Below are positions 38,331 to 47,614 of a DNA stretch of 64,000 nucleotides, in pieces. The stretch lies in the NCBI GenBank assembly GCA_031291445.1, contig JARLJA010000188.1:1-64000 (forward strand), read 5' to 3'. The stretch is from Xanthobacteraceae bacterium (GTDB lineage Bacteria; Pseudomonadota; Alphaproteobacteria; Rhizobiales; Xanthobacteraceae). Each line of letters begins with the position of its first letter. The stretch's first letter is position 1. A program made the position numbers and the translations under genes. The notes beneath the pieces are model-generated. The model saw only the letters and a list, made by a program, of their open reading frames with translations. It had not been told where the DNA came from and did no database searches.

Positions 38331-39584
38331 CTATTTGCTGTAGCTGATGCGATAGATCGCGCCGGCCCAGTCGTCCGCGACCAGGATCGAGCCGTCCTTG
38401 GCCAGGATGATGTCGTCCGGCCGGCCGGTATAGCCCTGGTCGCCCTCGATCCAGCCGCTGGCGAACACCTCCTGCTTGGCGTTCTTGCCGTCGGCATCGA
38501 CGATCACGCGCATGATCCGGGCGCCCTGGTACTTGTGACGGTTCCAGGAGCCGTGCTCGGCGATCAGGATGTTGTTCTTGTACTCGGCCGGGAACTGGCT
38601 TCCGGTATAGAACTTCATGCCGAGCGGAGCGACGTGGGGGCCGAGATTGAGCACCGGCGGCGTGAACTCAGAACACTTGTGGCCCATGGCGAACTTCGGA
38701 TCCGGCAGGTCGCCCTCGTGGCAGTAGGGATAGCCGAAGTGCTCGCCGAGATGCGAGATCATGTTGAGCTTGTCGCTCGGCTTGTCGTCGCTGACCCAGT
38801 CGCGCGCATTCTCGGTGAACCAGTACTTGCCGGACCGCGGATCGATGTCGCCGCCGACGCTGTTGCGGACGCCGAGCGCGACCAGTTCCGCGTTGCCGGT
38901 CTTGGGATCGACGCGGCGGATCTGCGACACCGAGGTCGGCGGGATGCCGATGTTGAACGGAGGTCCGAACGGCACGTAGAACCAGCCGTCCTTGTCGGCG
39001 ACCAGATACTTCCAGCCGTGCGCGAGGTACGACGGCATGTCGTCGTAGACCACCTTGCCTTCGCCGACATTGTCGAGATGGTCTTCCGGATTGTCGTACT
39101 TGTAGAGCTTGTCGATGTCGATCACGTAGAGCGCGTGGTCGAGATAGGCGAGCCCGGTGGGCATCTTCAGGCCCTTGATGATGGTCTTGACGGTCTTCTT
39201 GCCGCCCTCGTCGGTGATGGCATAGACGTTGCCGAGGCCGAACGAGCCGACGAACAGCGTGCCCTTGTCGCCCCACGCCATCTGCCGCGCGGCGAGAACG
39301 TTGGCGGCATAGAGCTCGATCTTGAAGCCCGGCGGCAGCTTGATGTTCGGCAGTGTCTTGTTGAGGTCCGCTTCCGCGATCCCCGTGGGCGGTCCGGCCG
39401 GCGGCGCCAGGCCCTTCTGGCCCTCGGTCTCGTCGCCCAGGAACCAGTCCGGCGGCGGATGGGTCCAGAATTCCTTGGTGCCGGATTCGTATTTCTTGAG
39501 CTGAGCATTGGCCTGGCTGCTCAGCCCGGCGATCGCGACGATCGCCGCGCACGCAAGCACTGTTCGTTTGAAAACCGACTTCAT
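38331..39584 (-). CDS. PQQ-dependent sugar (sorbosone-type) dehydrogenase
   Basis: 417-residue periplasmic protein. Signal peptide ends SSQANAQ. The six-bladed propeller of the soluble glucose/sorbosone dehydrogenase family is recognisable from LPPGFKIELYAANVLAARQM, VGSFGLGNVYAI, MPTGLAYLDHALYVID, FTENARDWVSDDKPSDKL, APLGMKFYTGSQFP, IAEHGSWNRHKYQGARI and GRPDDIILAKDGSILVADDW. A PQQ cofactor is predicted from the family, and the divergent pqqA 489 bp away supports it. Electrons would go to the adjacent cytochromes. Substrate (sugar or aldehyde) unknown. Confidence 0.88.
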   Translation of the reverse strand: MKSVFKRTVLACAAIVAIAGLSSQANAQLKKYESGTKEFWTHPPPDWFLGDETEGQKGLAPPAGPPTGIAEADLNKTLPNIKLPPGFKIELYAANVLAARQMAWGDKGTLFVGSFGLGNVYAITDEGGKKTVKTIIKGLKMPTGLAYLDHALYVIDIDKLYKYDNPEDHLDNVGEGKVVYDDMPSYLAHGWKYLVADKDGWFYVPFGPPFNIGIPPTSVSQIRRVDPKTGNAELVALGVRNSVGGDIDPRSGKYWFTENARDWVSDDKPSDKLNMISHLGEHFGYPYCHEGDLPDPKFAMGHKCSEFTPPVLNLGPHVAPLGMKFYTGSQFPAEYKNNILIAEHGSWNRHKYQGARIMRVIVDADGKNAKQEVFASGWIEGDQGYTGRPDDIILAKDGSILVADDWAGAIYRISYSK

Positions 39585-40073
39585 CGCGCCACTCCCTGAA
39601 CGGCCTGACGGCCGCGTTTATTTTTGATCTGAATGTCGAGAGATGAGTTTTGGTCGCTCGTCGACATCGCGTGCGGCGGCTGGCGCCGTCCCGATCCGAC
39701 ACGACGATGTTAGCAGACGGCTGTGATCACGCAAACCCTCGGTTGCGCGTCGCGGTCCGTCGCATGGCGGAACCCACCTCTCGTTATATAAATACGGACA
39801 TAACGGGAACCGGCTCGTTGCAGATCGTCTTCTGGCGAACCTCAGGTCGTAGCGTCGCTCGATTTCGCACTGCAGCACGGGCGCCCGGCCGCCGATCACA
39901 TGCGATTGATCCGGACGCGGCCGGTCGATGCCGGCTTGCGCCGTCCGTGCGGCCGCCGTATTGTCGGGGGTGCCGGCGGCTGTGCGCCGCAGCATGCGGG
40001 AGATCCGAGGAACCTCGTTTCGTCCCGATCCTTTCTCCCTCAATTGAAACGCCCGTCATCAAGGAGAGCTGGA
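39585..40073. other. 489-bp divergent control region between the PQQ dehydrogenase gene and pqqA
   Basis: No protein-coding gene recognised. An AT-rich run (tcgttatataaatacggac, 39781-39799) is the best promoter candidate. The frame of pqqA is open upstream to about 39900, but the codons show no conserved PqqA sequence. A pqqA leader transcript of several hundred bases is plausible. Confidence 0.45.
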
Positions 40074-40154
40074 ATGGCCTGGAAAGCACCGAAGATCGTC
40101 GAAGTGTCGGTCGGCATGGAAATCAACATGTACGCCTGCGCGGCGCGCAAGTAA
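40074..40154 (+). CDS. pqqA: coenzyme PQQ precursor peptide PqqA
   Basis: 26-residue peptide, MAWKAPKIVEVSVGMEIN followed by MYACAARK. Glu16 and Tyr20, the two residues cross-linked to build PQQ, are in the exact E-x-x-x-Y spacing (EINMY). An excellent ribosome site (AAGGAGAGCTGGA) precedes the ATG. It is too short for routine gene finders. pqqBCDE do not follow; the next gene is on the opposite strand. So it is a detached pqqA, either the main precursor with the enzymes elsewhere or an extra copy. It is divergent from a PQQ-dependent dehydrogenase. Confidence 0.93.
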   Translation: MAWKAPKIVEVSVGMEINMYACAARK

Positions 40155-40187
40155 CCGCATCGCATAGAACTTGCCCGGTTCCAGGAG

Positions 40188-40219
40188 CCGCCACCCCGTG
40201 GTGCCTGGAGCTGTGGCGG
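40188..40219 (+). terminator. stem-loop after pqqA, followed by pyrimidine-rich gap
   Basis: CCGCCAC (40188-40194) pairs with GTGGCGG (40213-40219), with a further GTGG/CCAC option inside. T-rich runs (cttttttctcttttctc; tctctttttttc) follow at 40244-40279. It probably ends the pqqA transcript. The remaining gap to 40472 contains another GC hairpin (GGCCCC/GGGGCC, 40290-40313) and no gene. Confidence 0.45.
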
Positions 40220-40472
40220 GGCGTTTGGTCCCGCGACTGCTCTCTTTTTTCTCTTTTCTCGATCCTGTCTCTTTTTTTCAATCCTGAATGGCCCCGCTGA
40301 ATTGCTTGGGGCCGCTGTCTCCCCGCCCCCCTCAGCCTTGATCGGAATTGCCGCCTCTCGGCACGGGTGAGTTTGCGCCTCGGCCTCATGGTTGGAGACG
40401 GCGCAAGTGCGCCTCCTCGGCATGAAGAAGAGCAGGCCAAGACCAGCGCCTGCCGCGAACTCACGGAGGAGC

Positions 40473-41801
40473 TCAGGGCGGCGCAACGGTGGGTGCCGTC
40501 GCAGCCGGCGCCACGGCCGCCGACCGCCGCATCAGGCTGGCGAGCGCGGCGATGACCACCACGGCCGACCACAGGAAGACCCCGGCGGCCTGGGTCCAAT
40601 GGGGTCGAATCCCATTGATGCCGGCCGCAAGCAGCACCACCGAGAGCGCGACGGCGAAGACCTGCCACCGCGCCACGCGACGGTCCGGCTCGCCGGCGGC
40701 GGAACGGACCAGCACGACATAGGGCAACAGCATCCACACGTAGTAGTAGGACCGCGCCACCGGCGAGGCGATGACGACGAGCAGCGCGAGGATGCTCCAC
40801 TCGGCGGCGTCCGATTGCCTGGTCCGGCGGCGGCGCGCCGGCATGAGCAGGACGAAGCCGGTGCCGATCGCGAGCGCCGTCGCCAGAACGACCGCGTCGA
40901 CGGTGCGCGGATCGAGATCCAGCAGATTGACGAAAGTGGGCGGCTCCGCTTCATCCGGATCGATCTCGGCATCGATCGGTCGCAGCAGCCGGTGTTCGAC
41001 GGCATAGAGCGACTGGTTCTTCCAGCCCCACAGATCCGCCCGCTGGCCGAATTCGCGGTCGCCCCCCGACGGCAGCATGCCGGAAACCCAGCCCCCGAGT
41101 TCGCTCCAGTTGCGATCGAAGCCACGAATTGCGCCCGGCACCACCACCAGAAAGACGATCAGCAGCGCCACCATGCTCAGCGTCGTCCGCCAGTAGCCGC
41201 GCCACAGCAGCCACGGCAGGATCAACATCGGAAACACCTTGATCGCTCCGGCGGCGGCGAAGGGCAGCCCCGCCAGCCAGCCGCGGTCCCGGCGCAACAG
41301 GCAGAACCCGCACAGCGCCAGCGCGAGCAGCAGCAGGTTGGGCTGCCCGATGTGGAATTGGTCGTAGACGAACGGCAGCGTCACGATCACCGGCGCCGCG
41401 GCAACCCACGGCGCGACGGGCCTGTCATCTCCGCTCAACCGGTTGGACAACGCGATCGCGACCCACCACGCCAGCAGATTGAGGCACGACAGCATCACCA
41501 CCATCGCGGTCTTGCCGAAATAGGCGGGGATTGCCAGCAGGAGGCCCGCGAACGGGGTGTAGAGGAAATCGAACACGCCGTTGTCGATCTCCTGCAGCGG
41601 ACCTCCCCGCAGCATCCGTTGCCCGACCACGAACCAGAGTTGATAGTCCTGATGCTTTCCCGAACCGAGAACCTGCGGGATCACAGGCAACGCCACTAGC
41701 GCCAGGCTCGAAAGCACGAACAGCGCCGCGAACAGGCCCGACCAGGGAGTAGGCCACGCGGTCTTCGTAAGCCGCGACAGGAAACGAGAGACATTCGTCA
41801 T
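40473..41801 (-). CDS. GT87/DUF2029-type membrane glycosyltransferase
   Basis: 442-residue polytopic membrane protein with about 10-12 hydrophobic helices. GT-C features are the DYQLWFVVGQRMLRGGPLQEI loop after the first helix, FDFLYTPFAGLLLAIPAYFG, IGQPNLLLLALALCGFCLLRR and AAGAIKVFPMLILPWLLWRG, all characteristic of polyprenyl-phosphate-mannose-dependent family 87 enzymes. It likely adds a sugar to a lipid or glycan outside the inner membrane. No sugar-pathway genes adjoin it. Confidence 0.85.
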   Translation of the reverse strand: MTNVSRFLSRLTKTAWPTPWSGLFAALFVLSSLALVALPVIPQVLGSGKHQDYQLWFVVGQRMLRGGPLQEIDNGVFDFLYTPFAGLLLAIPAYFGKTAMVVMLSCLNLLAWWVAIALSNRLSGDDRPVAPWVAAAPVIVTLPFVYDQFHIGQPNLLLLALALCGFCLLRRDRGWLAGLPFAAAGAIKVFPMLILPWLLWRGYWRTTLSMVALLIVFLVVVPGAIRGFDRNWSELGGWVSGMLPSGGDREFGQRADLWGWKNQSLYAVEHRLLRPIDAEIDPDEAEPPTFVNLLDLDPRTVDAVVLATALAIGTGFVLLMPARRRRTRQSDAAEWSILALLVVIASPVARSYYYVWMLLPYVVLVRSAAGEPDRRVARWQVFAVALSVVLLAAGINGIRPHWTQAAGVFLWSAVVVIAALASLMRRSAAVAPAATAPTVAPP

Positions 41802-41949
41802 GCAAACAGGAGCAGGCGCCCAACAGGTCCAACGACCAAACCAGATCCGACGAGCTTAGTCGATCCCCTGGTCCGGCGCATTCGGCATCTCCACGCGATC
41901 GCGTGGGCCGGCGTGGGCGGTCGTCCGTCGAGGGGCCAGCGAGTCGGGC

Positions 41950-42399
41950 TCAGCGAAACCAGAAGGGAAACAAGCCGCCGGCAAATTGCCGCGGCTGCGG
42001 CGCCATCGGCGGCGCTTCGGGGCTGCGCCGGGCCGCCACATGACGGTGCGTCGGCCGCGGTGGCAGCTGTCTGGCGTCGGCCGCGGGTTTCGCCGTCGTC
42101 ACGCCGCCGTGCTCCGATGGATCGTCGGGCATCTGAGCAAAGGCTTCGCGCGCCGCGGGCGGTGAAGGCGGGGCGATGTCGGCCACTGTGGTGGACGGCG
42201 GCGGCGGAACAATGGTCGGCAGCGAGGTGTCGATCACCACGCGCTCGGGGCCCTTCCGGGTCGAGGTGATCCGAATGGTGGGATGGTCGCTGTCCTGGGA
42301 CGAGGAGGGTGCGCCAGGCTCCGGCAAATAGGCGTGGGCGATCAACATGAGCGCCAGGAGCACGCCGGCCGCGCCGCCGAGGAACCGAACATAAAGCAT
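41950..42399 (-). CDS. hypothetical membrane-anchored Pro-rich protein
   Basis: 149 residues: an N-terminal helix (VRFLGGAAGVLLALMLIAHAYL) then a low-complexity Pro/Ala/Arg-rich periplasmic part ending GGLFPFWFR. A central ITSTRKGPERVVIDTSLPTI repeats a pattern seen in small uncharacterised Bradyrhizobium-type proteins. No enzymatic motif. It sits between the GT87 and aminotransferase genes in the same orientation, 148 bases from the former. Confidence 0.6.
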   Translation of the reverse strand: MLYVRFLGGAAGVLLALMLIAHAYLPEPGAPSSSQDSDHPTIRITSTRKGPERVVIDTSLPTIVPPPPSTTVADIAPPSPPAAREAFAQMPDDPSEHGGVTTAKPAADARQLPPRPTHRHVAARRSPEAPPMAPQPRQFAGGLFPFWFR

Positions 42400-42610
42400 G
42401 ACGAACCGATCCGAACTGTTGCGCCGGGGGATTGAGACGTCGCCCGCGGTGGCGCGATTGGGTAATGCCGACGGGGTTCGAATGTTCCCGATTGGTCGTG
42501 CGCTCGGAGCCTGGGTTCAAGCACGCGTTCGTGAGACGGTTCACAAATGGTGAATCGTGCCCAGGGGGCGACCAGCCTCCGACGGTGGCTGGCCGGAATG
42601 CGTGGATCGA

Positions 42611-43840
42611 TCACTCGCGTGTGATGTTGGCGATGCGCGCCGGCACGCCGAATTCGCGGTGACAGACCTCGGCCAGCCGCGCGATGCCGTTGCGGATCTC
42701 GTCGTGGCTCGGGCTCGCGAAGCACAGCCGTATCCGGCTGCGGCTGGAAGCCTTGTCCACCGACCACTCCGGACCGGGATTGACGGTAATGCCGGCGGCG
42801 AGCGCCTTCGGGTACAGCGCCAGCGCGTCGACCTGATCGGGCAGCTTCACCCACAGAAAGATGCCGCCCTTCGGCGCCTCGAACTCGGCCGCGGTGCCGA
42901 AATGCTCGCCGAGCGCCTCCATCAGCGTGTCGAGCTTGGCGCGCAGCGCCCGCGTCAGCACCGGCACGTGGTCGTCGAAGTGGGGCGCGCAGTATTCGGC
43001 GAGCACCATCTGCTCCAGCGCGCCGGATCCGGCGTCGAACTTGATCGCCAGCATGCGCGACAGGATCGCCCAGGGCGCGACGATGTAGCCGACCCGCAGC
43101 GCCGGCGCGACCGACTTGGAGAACGAGCCGATGTGGATGACGTTGCCGCTGCGGCTCATGGCGTGGAGCGCAGGCGGCCGCCGGTGGTCCCAGATCAGGT
43201 CGGCGTAGCAGTCGTCCTCGAAGATCGGCACGCCGTGGGCCTCGGCGAGCCGCAGCATCTCGGCGCGGCGGTCTTCGGGGAGGATGGTGCCGGTCGGGTT
43301 CTGCACCGTCGGGATGGTGTAGATGTATTTGGCGCGGATACCGCGGCGCGCGAGACCCTCCAGCGCGGACGCCAGCGCGTCCATTCTCATGCCGTCGCGG
43401 TCGAGCGGAATGCCGATGACGTCGACGCCGAGCCGCGTCAGCCGGTTGATCGAGCCCTGGTAGCAGTCCTGCTCGATGATCACGGTGTCGCCGCGCGCGA
43501 GCAGCACGCCATTGACCAGGTCGATCGCCTGCAGCGAGCCCGACGTCAGCAGGATCTCGTCGGTGGCGCAACTGATGCCGGCGTCGCGCGCGAGCTTTCC
43601 GACCAGGAATTGGCGCAACGGCAGGTAGCCCTGCGGGCCGCCGGACAGATTGTAGGTCGCGAGATTGCGGCCCTCGCGCCGCAGCACCGCATCGGCGGCG
43701 TCGATCAGGCGGTCGAGCGGCAGCGCGTCGGGGTCGTTGTGGCCGCCGGTGAAGTTGTAGGCCGGCAGGCCGCTGAACCTCTCGGCGGCGGCGGGAAGGC
43801 CGGATGCCAACAGCGGCGCGAAATCGAAGGCAGAGGACAT
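42611..43840 (-). CDS. PLP-dependent aminotransferase (class I/II, MocR/LysN-like, no HTH)
   Basis: 409 residues. Fold-type I landmarks are NLSGGPQGYLPLRQFL, ILLTSGSLQAIDLV, TIPTVQNPTG, FEDDCYADLIW, the PLP-lysine segment GSFSKSVAPALRVGY and the C-terminal RIRLCFASPSHDEI. Homology is to 2-aminoadipate/aromatic aminotransferases and the catalytic half of MocR regulators, but the winged-helix domain is absent. The start at 43840 follows GCCATG-like spacing without a strong site. The frame stays open far upstream, but upstream codons are not conserved. Substrate unknown. Confidence 0.87.
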   Translation of the reverse strand: MSSAFDFAPLLASGLPAAAERFSGLPAYNFTGGHNDPDALPLDRLIDAADAVLRREGRNLATYNLSGGPQGYLPLRQFLVGKLARDAGISCATDEILLTSGSLQAIDLVNGVLLARGDTVIIEQDCYQGSINRLTRLGVDVIGIPLDRDGMRMDALASALEGLARRGIRAKYIYTIPTVQNPTGTILPEDRRAEMLRLAEAHGVPIFEDDCYADLIWDHRRPPALHAMSRSGNVIHIGSFSKSVAPALRVGYIVAPWAILSRMLAIKFDAGSGALEQMVLAEYCAPHFDDHVPVLTRALRAKLDTLMEALGEHFGTAAEFEAPKGGIFLWVKLPDQVDALALYPKALAAGITVNPGPEWSVDKASSRSRIRLCFASPSHDEIRNGIARLAEVCHREFGVPARIANITRE

Positions 43841-44179
43841 GGCGGGCTGACCCAGCATCGGTTGGGGACGAGACAGTAGCCGAAACGGCCGCGGGCGCCG
43901 CGGCTGTGCACAAGTGATGCCGATGTTGCGACGGCGCGGAGGCGGGGGCAAGGTCGGGTCGAGCGATGGCCTCGCGGGAGCCGTGATCCCCGCCTGCGAC
44001 GGACGGTCGTTAAGCGTCAAACGTCGAGCGTCGGGCAGACGGAAATTGCCGGGTTGCGTCTCGTTTCGGATCGCGCATCCGTCATTGCGCGGGTGATGAC
44101 GCGCCGTCAAAAAGCCTCTCGCTGCCGGCGAGCTGCGCCGCATTGCGCGGTGCGCCGGCGAGCGGTGCCCAACGGTATC

Positions 44180-44193
44180 TTGATCTGCATCAA
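44180..44193. promoter_or_regulatory. perfect FNR/FixK-type box TTGATCTGCATCAA
   Basis: Exact TTGAT-N4-ATCAA palindrome. With its centre at 44186.5, a class II promoter would start RNA near 44228, just before the ATG at 44241. It implies that the DUF3300/DUF2950 pair is induced under low oxygen or by nitrogen oxides. The surrounding 400-bp gap (43841-44240) holds no gene. Confidence 0.75.
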
Positions 44194-44240
44194 CCACGGT
44201 GCAACGATCGGCGCTAGCGATGCTGTCCATGTGGCATGCG

Positions 44241-45467
44241 ATGAACCGATCGTGGCGAACTGTCGTGATGGGCGTTGCCGCGCTCGTCGGTGCGGTTTCA
44301 TTGAGCATGGCGCAGCCGGCGCCGGATGCCGCCGTGCTTCGCACGCCGGAGCAGGTCGAGCGCCTGGTGGCGCCGATCGCGCTCTATCCGGATCCGCTGG
44401 TCGCCCAGATCCTGATGGCCGCGACCTATCCGCTGGAGATTGTCGAAGCGAACCGCTGGCTGCACGGTCCGGGCAACATGGCGCTCAAGGCCGATGCGCT
44501 GGCCGCGGCGCTGCAGCAGCAGCCGTGGGATCCCAGCGTCAAATCCCTGGTCGCGTTCCCGGACGTGCTGCAGCGGATGGACGGCAATCTCGGGTGGACC
44601 GAGCAGCTTGGCGACACTTTTCTCGCTCAGCAGACGGACGTGATGGATGCGATCCAGCGCCTGCGCCGGCGCGCGAAGTCCTCCGGCGCGCTGCTCTCGA
44701 CGCCGCAGCAGACGATTGCGACCGACGACCAGGACATCACCATCGAGCCCGCCAATCCGGACCTCGTCTATGTGCCGGCCTATGATCCGTCGTGCGCCTA
44801 CGGGGCCTGGCCCTATCCCGACGCGCCGCCATATGCCTTCGGCGCGTGGAGCGGATCGTGTGGGGCGGGCGACCTTCTTGCCTTCGGCCCCGGTTTCTAT
44901 CCTTTCGGCTTCTGGGCGTGGGGCCATTTCGACTGGCGTCGCCGCCATATCGCCATCGACCATGATCGCTTCGAACGCTTCCACACCAGTCACGAGGCGC
45001 CCGCCATCTGGCAGCATGATCCCGGTCATCGCCACGGCGTGCCGTATCGCGATGCCGCGACCGCGGCGCGGTTCCTGGGCTCGACCGCCGCAGGGCGCGG
45101 CTATCGTGGCTTCGTTTCTCCGCCGGGCTCGACCCCCGTGGTCAAGCCCGGGCTGCCGTCGACCGTGACGCCCGCGATCCGGTCCGCGGTGCCATCGATC
45201 GAACGCGGGACGATCAACAGGCCCGCAGCTCCGAACATCATCGCGCCGCAACGTCCGGCGCCGCCCGCCTTCGAATCGTTCGGCCGCGGCGCGCAGGTGC
45301 GCGAGGAGTCCGCCCGCGGATTCTCCAGCCGCATGGCGCCGCCGATGCCGGCCCCGAGCTTTCACGCGGCGCCGATGCCGAGCGCTCCCGTCGGCGGCGG
45401 CGCGATGCCGGCCTTTCGCGGCGGCGGCGGCATGAGCGCCGGCGGACATCCTGGCGGGCGCCGATGA
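44241..45467 (+). CDS. DUF3300-domain protein
   Basis: 408 residues. The start at MNRSWRTVVMGVAALVGAVS gives a proper signal peptide (ending SMAQ) and lies just after the predicted FNR-dependent transcription start. Upstream in-frame ATG/GTG codons (44199, 44220) would fall on or next to the box. DUF3300 core: VERLVAPIALYPDPLVAQIL, EANRWL, LKADALAAALQQQPWDPSVKSLVAFPDVL and LVYVPAYDP. The C-terminal 130 residues are His/Pro/Gly/Met-rich low complexity. DUF3300 genes commonly sit next to DUF2950 genes, as here. Function unknown, envelope location predicted. Confidence 0.83.
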   Translation: MNRSWRTVVMGVAALVGAVSLSMAQPAPDAAVLRTPEQVERLVAPIALYPDPLVAQILMAATYPLEIVEANRWLHGPGNMALKADALAAALQQQPWDPSVKSLVAFPDVLQRMDGNLGWTEQLGDTFLAQQTDVMDAIQRLRRRAKSSGALLSTPQQTIATDDQDITIEPANPDLVYVPAYDPSCAYGAWPYPDAPPYAFGAWSGSCGAGDLLAFGPGFYPFGFWAWGHFDWRRRHIAIDHDRFERFHTSHEAPAIWQHDPGHRHGVPYRDAATAARFLGSTAAGRGYRGFVSPPGSTPVVKPGLPSTVTPAIRSAVPSIERGTINRPAAPNIIAPQRPAPPAFESFGRGAQVREESARGFSSRMAPPMPAPSFHAAPMPSAPVGGGAMPAFRGGGGMSAGGHPGGRR

Positions 45468-45476
45468 GGGATGGTC

Positions 45477-46466
45477 ATGAGAGTCGCTGACGCCAAACGA
45501 ATGATCGGGTCTGTGATGGCGCCGAGCGCCCTGCGGCTTACCGCGTGCGCGATGGGTCTGTTGGCCGTCATCGCCGCACCGGCGCCGGCTGCGGCGGCCG
45601 GGCAGAACACCTTCGCGACGCCGAGCGCGGCCGTCGATGCCCTGGTCGCGGCAAATCGCGGCAATCGCCTCGGCAGGCTGCTCAGGATCCTCGGCCCGGG
45701 AGGCGCGAAGCTGATCCATTCCGGTGATCCCGTCGAGGATCGCGAGAGCCGGCAGCGGTTCGTCGCCGCCTATGACGAGGCGCACAAGCTCGAACGCGCG
45801 GGCGCGCGCAAGGCGATCCTGGTCGTCGGCGCCCATGAATGGCCGATGCCCATTCCGCTGGTTCATGGACGCGCCGGCTGGCGCTTCGACACCAGGAGCG
45901 GCGAAGACGAGATTCTCAATCGACGCATCGGTCGCAACGAGCTGAGCGTCATCAGGGTGTGCCGCGCCTATGTCGCGGCCCAGCGCGAATATGCCGCCAT
46001 GAAGCTGGGGCCGGGCGGCACTTCGGAATATGCCCAGCACTTCATGAGCATGCCCGACAAGCGCGACGGGCTGTACTGGCCGGCCGCGGCCGGTGAGCAG
46101 GAAAGCCCGCTGGGGCCGCAGATCGCGGCCGCCCGGGCGGCCGGGTACCGGCCCGGAACGCCGCATCTCAGGCCGCGGCCCTATTACGGATACTACTTCC
46201 ACATTCTGACCCGACAGGGTGCCGACGCGCCGGGCGGCGCGAGGGACTACGTTGTCGATGGCCATATGACGGGCGGCTTCGCGCTGATCGCCTATCCGGC
46301 GACCCATGGTGATTCCGGGGTCATGACCTTCGTCGTCAACCAGGATGGCATCGTCTACGAGAAGAACCTGGGACCAGATACGGCGGGCATCGCCGGCGCG
46401 ATCACGCACTACAACCCGGACGGAAGCTGGCAGGCGACCAAGGCCGCGACCGAGGCCGGACACTGA
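45477..46466 (+). CDS. DUF2950-domain protein
   Basis: 329 residues from the ATG at 45477, which has GAGGG six bases upstream; the in-frame ATG at 45471 lies too close to that site. Signal peptide ends PAAAAAG. DUF2950 marks are NTFATPSAAVDALVAANR, FDTRSGEDEILNRRIGRNEL, SMPDKRDGLYWPA, PYYGYYFHILTRQG and TFVVNQDGIVYEKNLG. It follows the DUF3300 gene by nine bases and should be co-expressed from the FNR-box promoter. Role unknown. Such pairs are envelope proteins. Confidence 0.83.
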   Translation: MRVADAKRMIGSVMAPSALRLTACAMGLLAVIAAPAPAAAAGQNTFATPSAAVDALVAANRGNRLGRLLRILGPGGAKLIHSGDPVEDRESRQRFVAAYDEAHKLERAGARKAILVVGAHEWPMPIPLVHGRAGWRFDTRSGEDEILNRRIGRNELSVIRVCRAYVAAQREYAAMKLGPGGTSEYAQHFMSMPDKRDGLYWPAAAGEQESPLGPQIAAARAAGYRPGTPHLRPRPYYGYYFHILTRQGADAPGGARDYVVDGHMTGGFALIAYPATHGDSGVMTFVVNQDGIVYEKNLGPDTAGIAGAITHYNPDGSWQATKAATEAGH

Positions 46467-46672
46467 GATTCTGTCCCGGTCGGCGCCGCTGCTGTCCAGG
46501 ATCCCGGCTTGGCAGGGACGGAACAACGCCCCGGCAGAATCTGGTTCCGGGACGAATCATGAAAGTTCCCCGAGGCTTGCATGCGATCCCCTGCGAGTAC
46601 CTCTCAGTACAATCTTAAGCTTCAACTGGCACGATGCTCAAGGTCATGTACGCGGACGGAAGGGTGGCTGGC

Positions 46673-47614
46673 ATGAGCGGAATGGCGCCGAGAGCACCGG
46701 CGAAGGCGGTGCCGCCGCAGGCGATCGCTCCGCCCCTGGAACGGTCTGGCGACAACGGAGCCGATCAGCGCGCCGCGGTCCAGACCTGGAAGGGCAGGGC
46801 CATCGAGGAGCACGTCCATTCGAAGTCGCTGGACCGCGCCTATCGGCAGTGGCTATTCCACAAGGCGACCAGGTCGCCGCGGCTGCGCGACATGTATCTC
46901 GACCCGCAACCGTTCGAGCAGACCCTGCTCAGCCTGAAGCAGGGCGCCGACTATCTGGTGGTGTCGCAGAGCGATTCCCACATCGCTCATCTCGGCTACG
47001 ACTTGCGCGGGACGCTGTCGTCGGAGCGGAAATTCGCCACCTCCAACAGCCTCAAGGAGATCTTTGACGAGTGCATCGCGGAGAACCAGCCGATCTACGC
47101 GCGCTACATCTCGTCGCTCTCGAACCGGGATGCGTATTGGGAAACCATGATCCTGCCGCTCACCGCCGACGGCACCGGCAGGCCGACCTTCACGCTGTGC
47201 TACATGAACGCCTTGAACGAAAAGGTGGACATGCTGCGCATCCTCTACGACCGTTCCCCGGTGGGAATGGTCGCCGCCGTGCCGATCAAGGACGGCCAGA
47301 ACAGGACGGACGACGCGCGCATCCTGACCATGAACACCCGGGCGCGCGAGCTCCTGCATTTTGCGGAAGACAAGGGCCAGCCCCATACGGTCGGCGAGCT
47401 GATTCGCTACATTTCCACGGATCTGCGCTGGACCCCGACCGGCTCGTCCAGCATCGAACAGGGGACCTCGATTCTGTACCAGGATGCGGCGGGTGATCGC
47501 ATCTCCGTCACCATCGAGCTGATCAATCACTTCATCCTGATCACCGTGGCGCCGGCGGCCGTCGAAAAGGGGCCGGGATGGAACCGGTTCGCCCGCCTGG
47601 TCGGATTGTCCTGA
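46673..47614 (+). CDS. PAS-like sensory/hypothetical protein
   Basis: 313 residues from the ATG at 46673, which has GGAAGGG eight bases upstream; an in-frame ATG at 46634 has no ribosome site. After a Pro/Ala-rich start, residues about 60-190 resemble a PAS fold with HIAHLGYDLRGTLSSER and an interacting strand YWETMILPLTADGTGRPTF. A second alpha/beta region ends GDRISVTIELINHFILITV. No kinase, cyclase or HTH output domain is visible, so it may act through protein contacts. The assignment is by pattern only. Confidence 0.55.
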   Translation: MSGMAPRAPAKAVPPQAIAPPLERSGDNGADQRAAVQTWKGRAIEEHVHSKSLDRAYRQWLFHKATRSPRLRDMYLDPQPFEQTLLSLKQGADYLVVSQSDSHIAHLGYDLRGTLSSERKFATSNSLKEIFDECIAENQPIYARYISSLSNRDAYWETMILPLTADGTGRPTFTLCYMNALNEKVDMLRILYDRSPVGMVAAVPIKDGQNRTDDARILTMNTRARELLHFAEDKGQPHTVGELIRYISTDLRWTPTGSSSIEQGTSILYQDAAGDRISVTIELINHFILITVAPAAVEKGPGWNRFARLVGLS

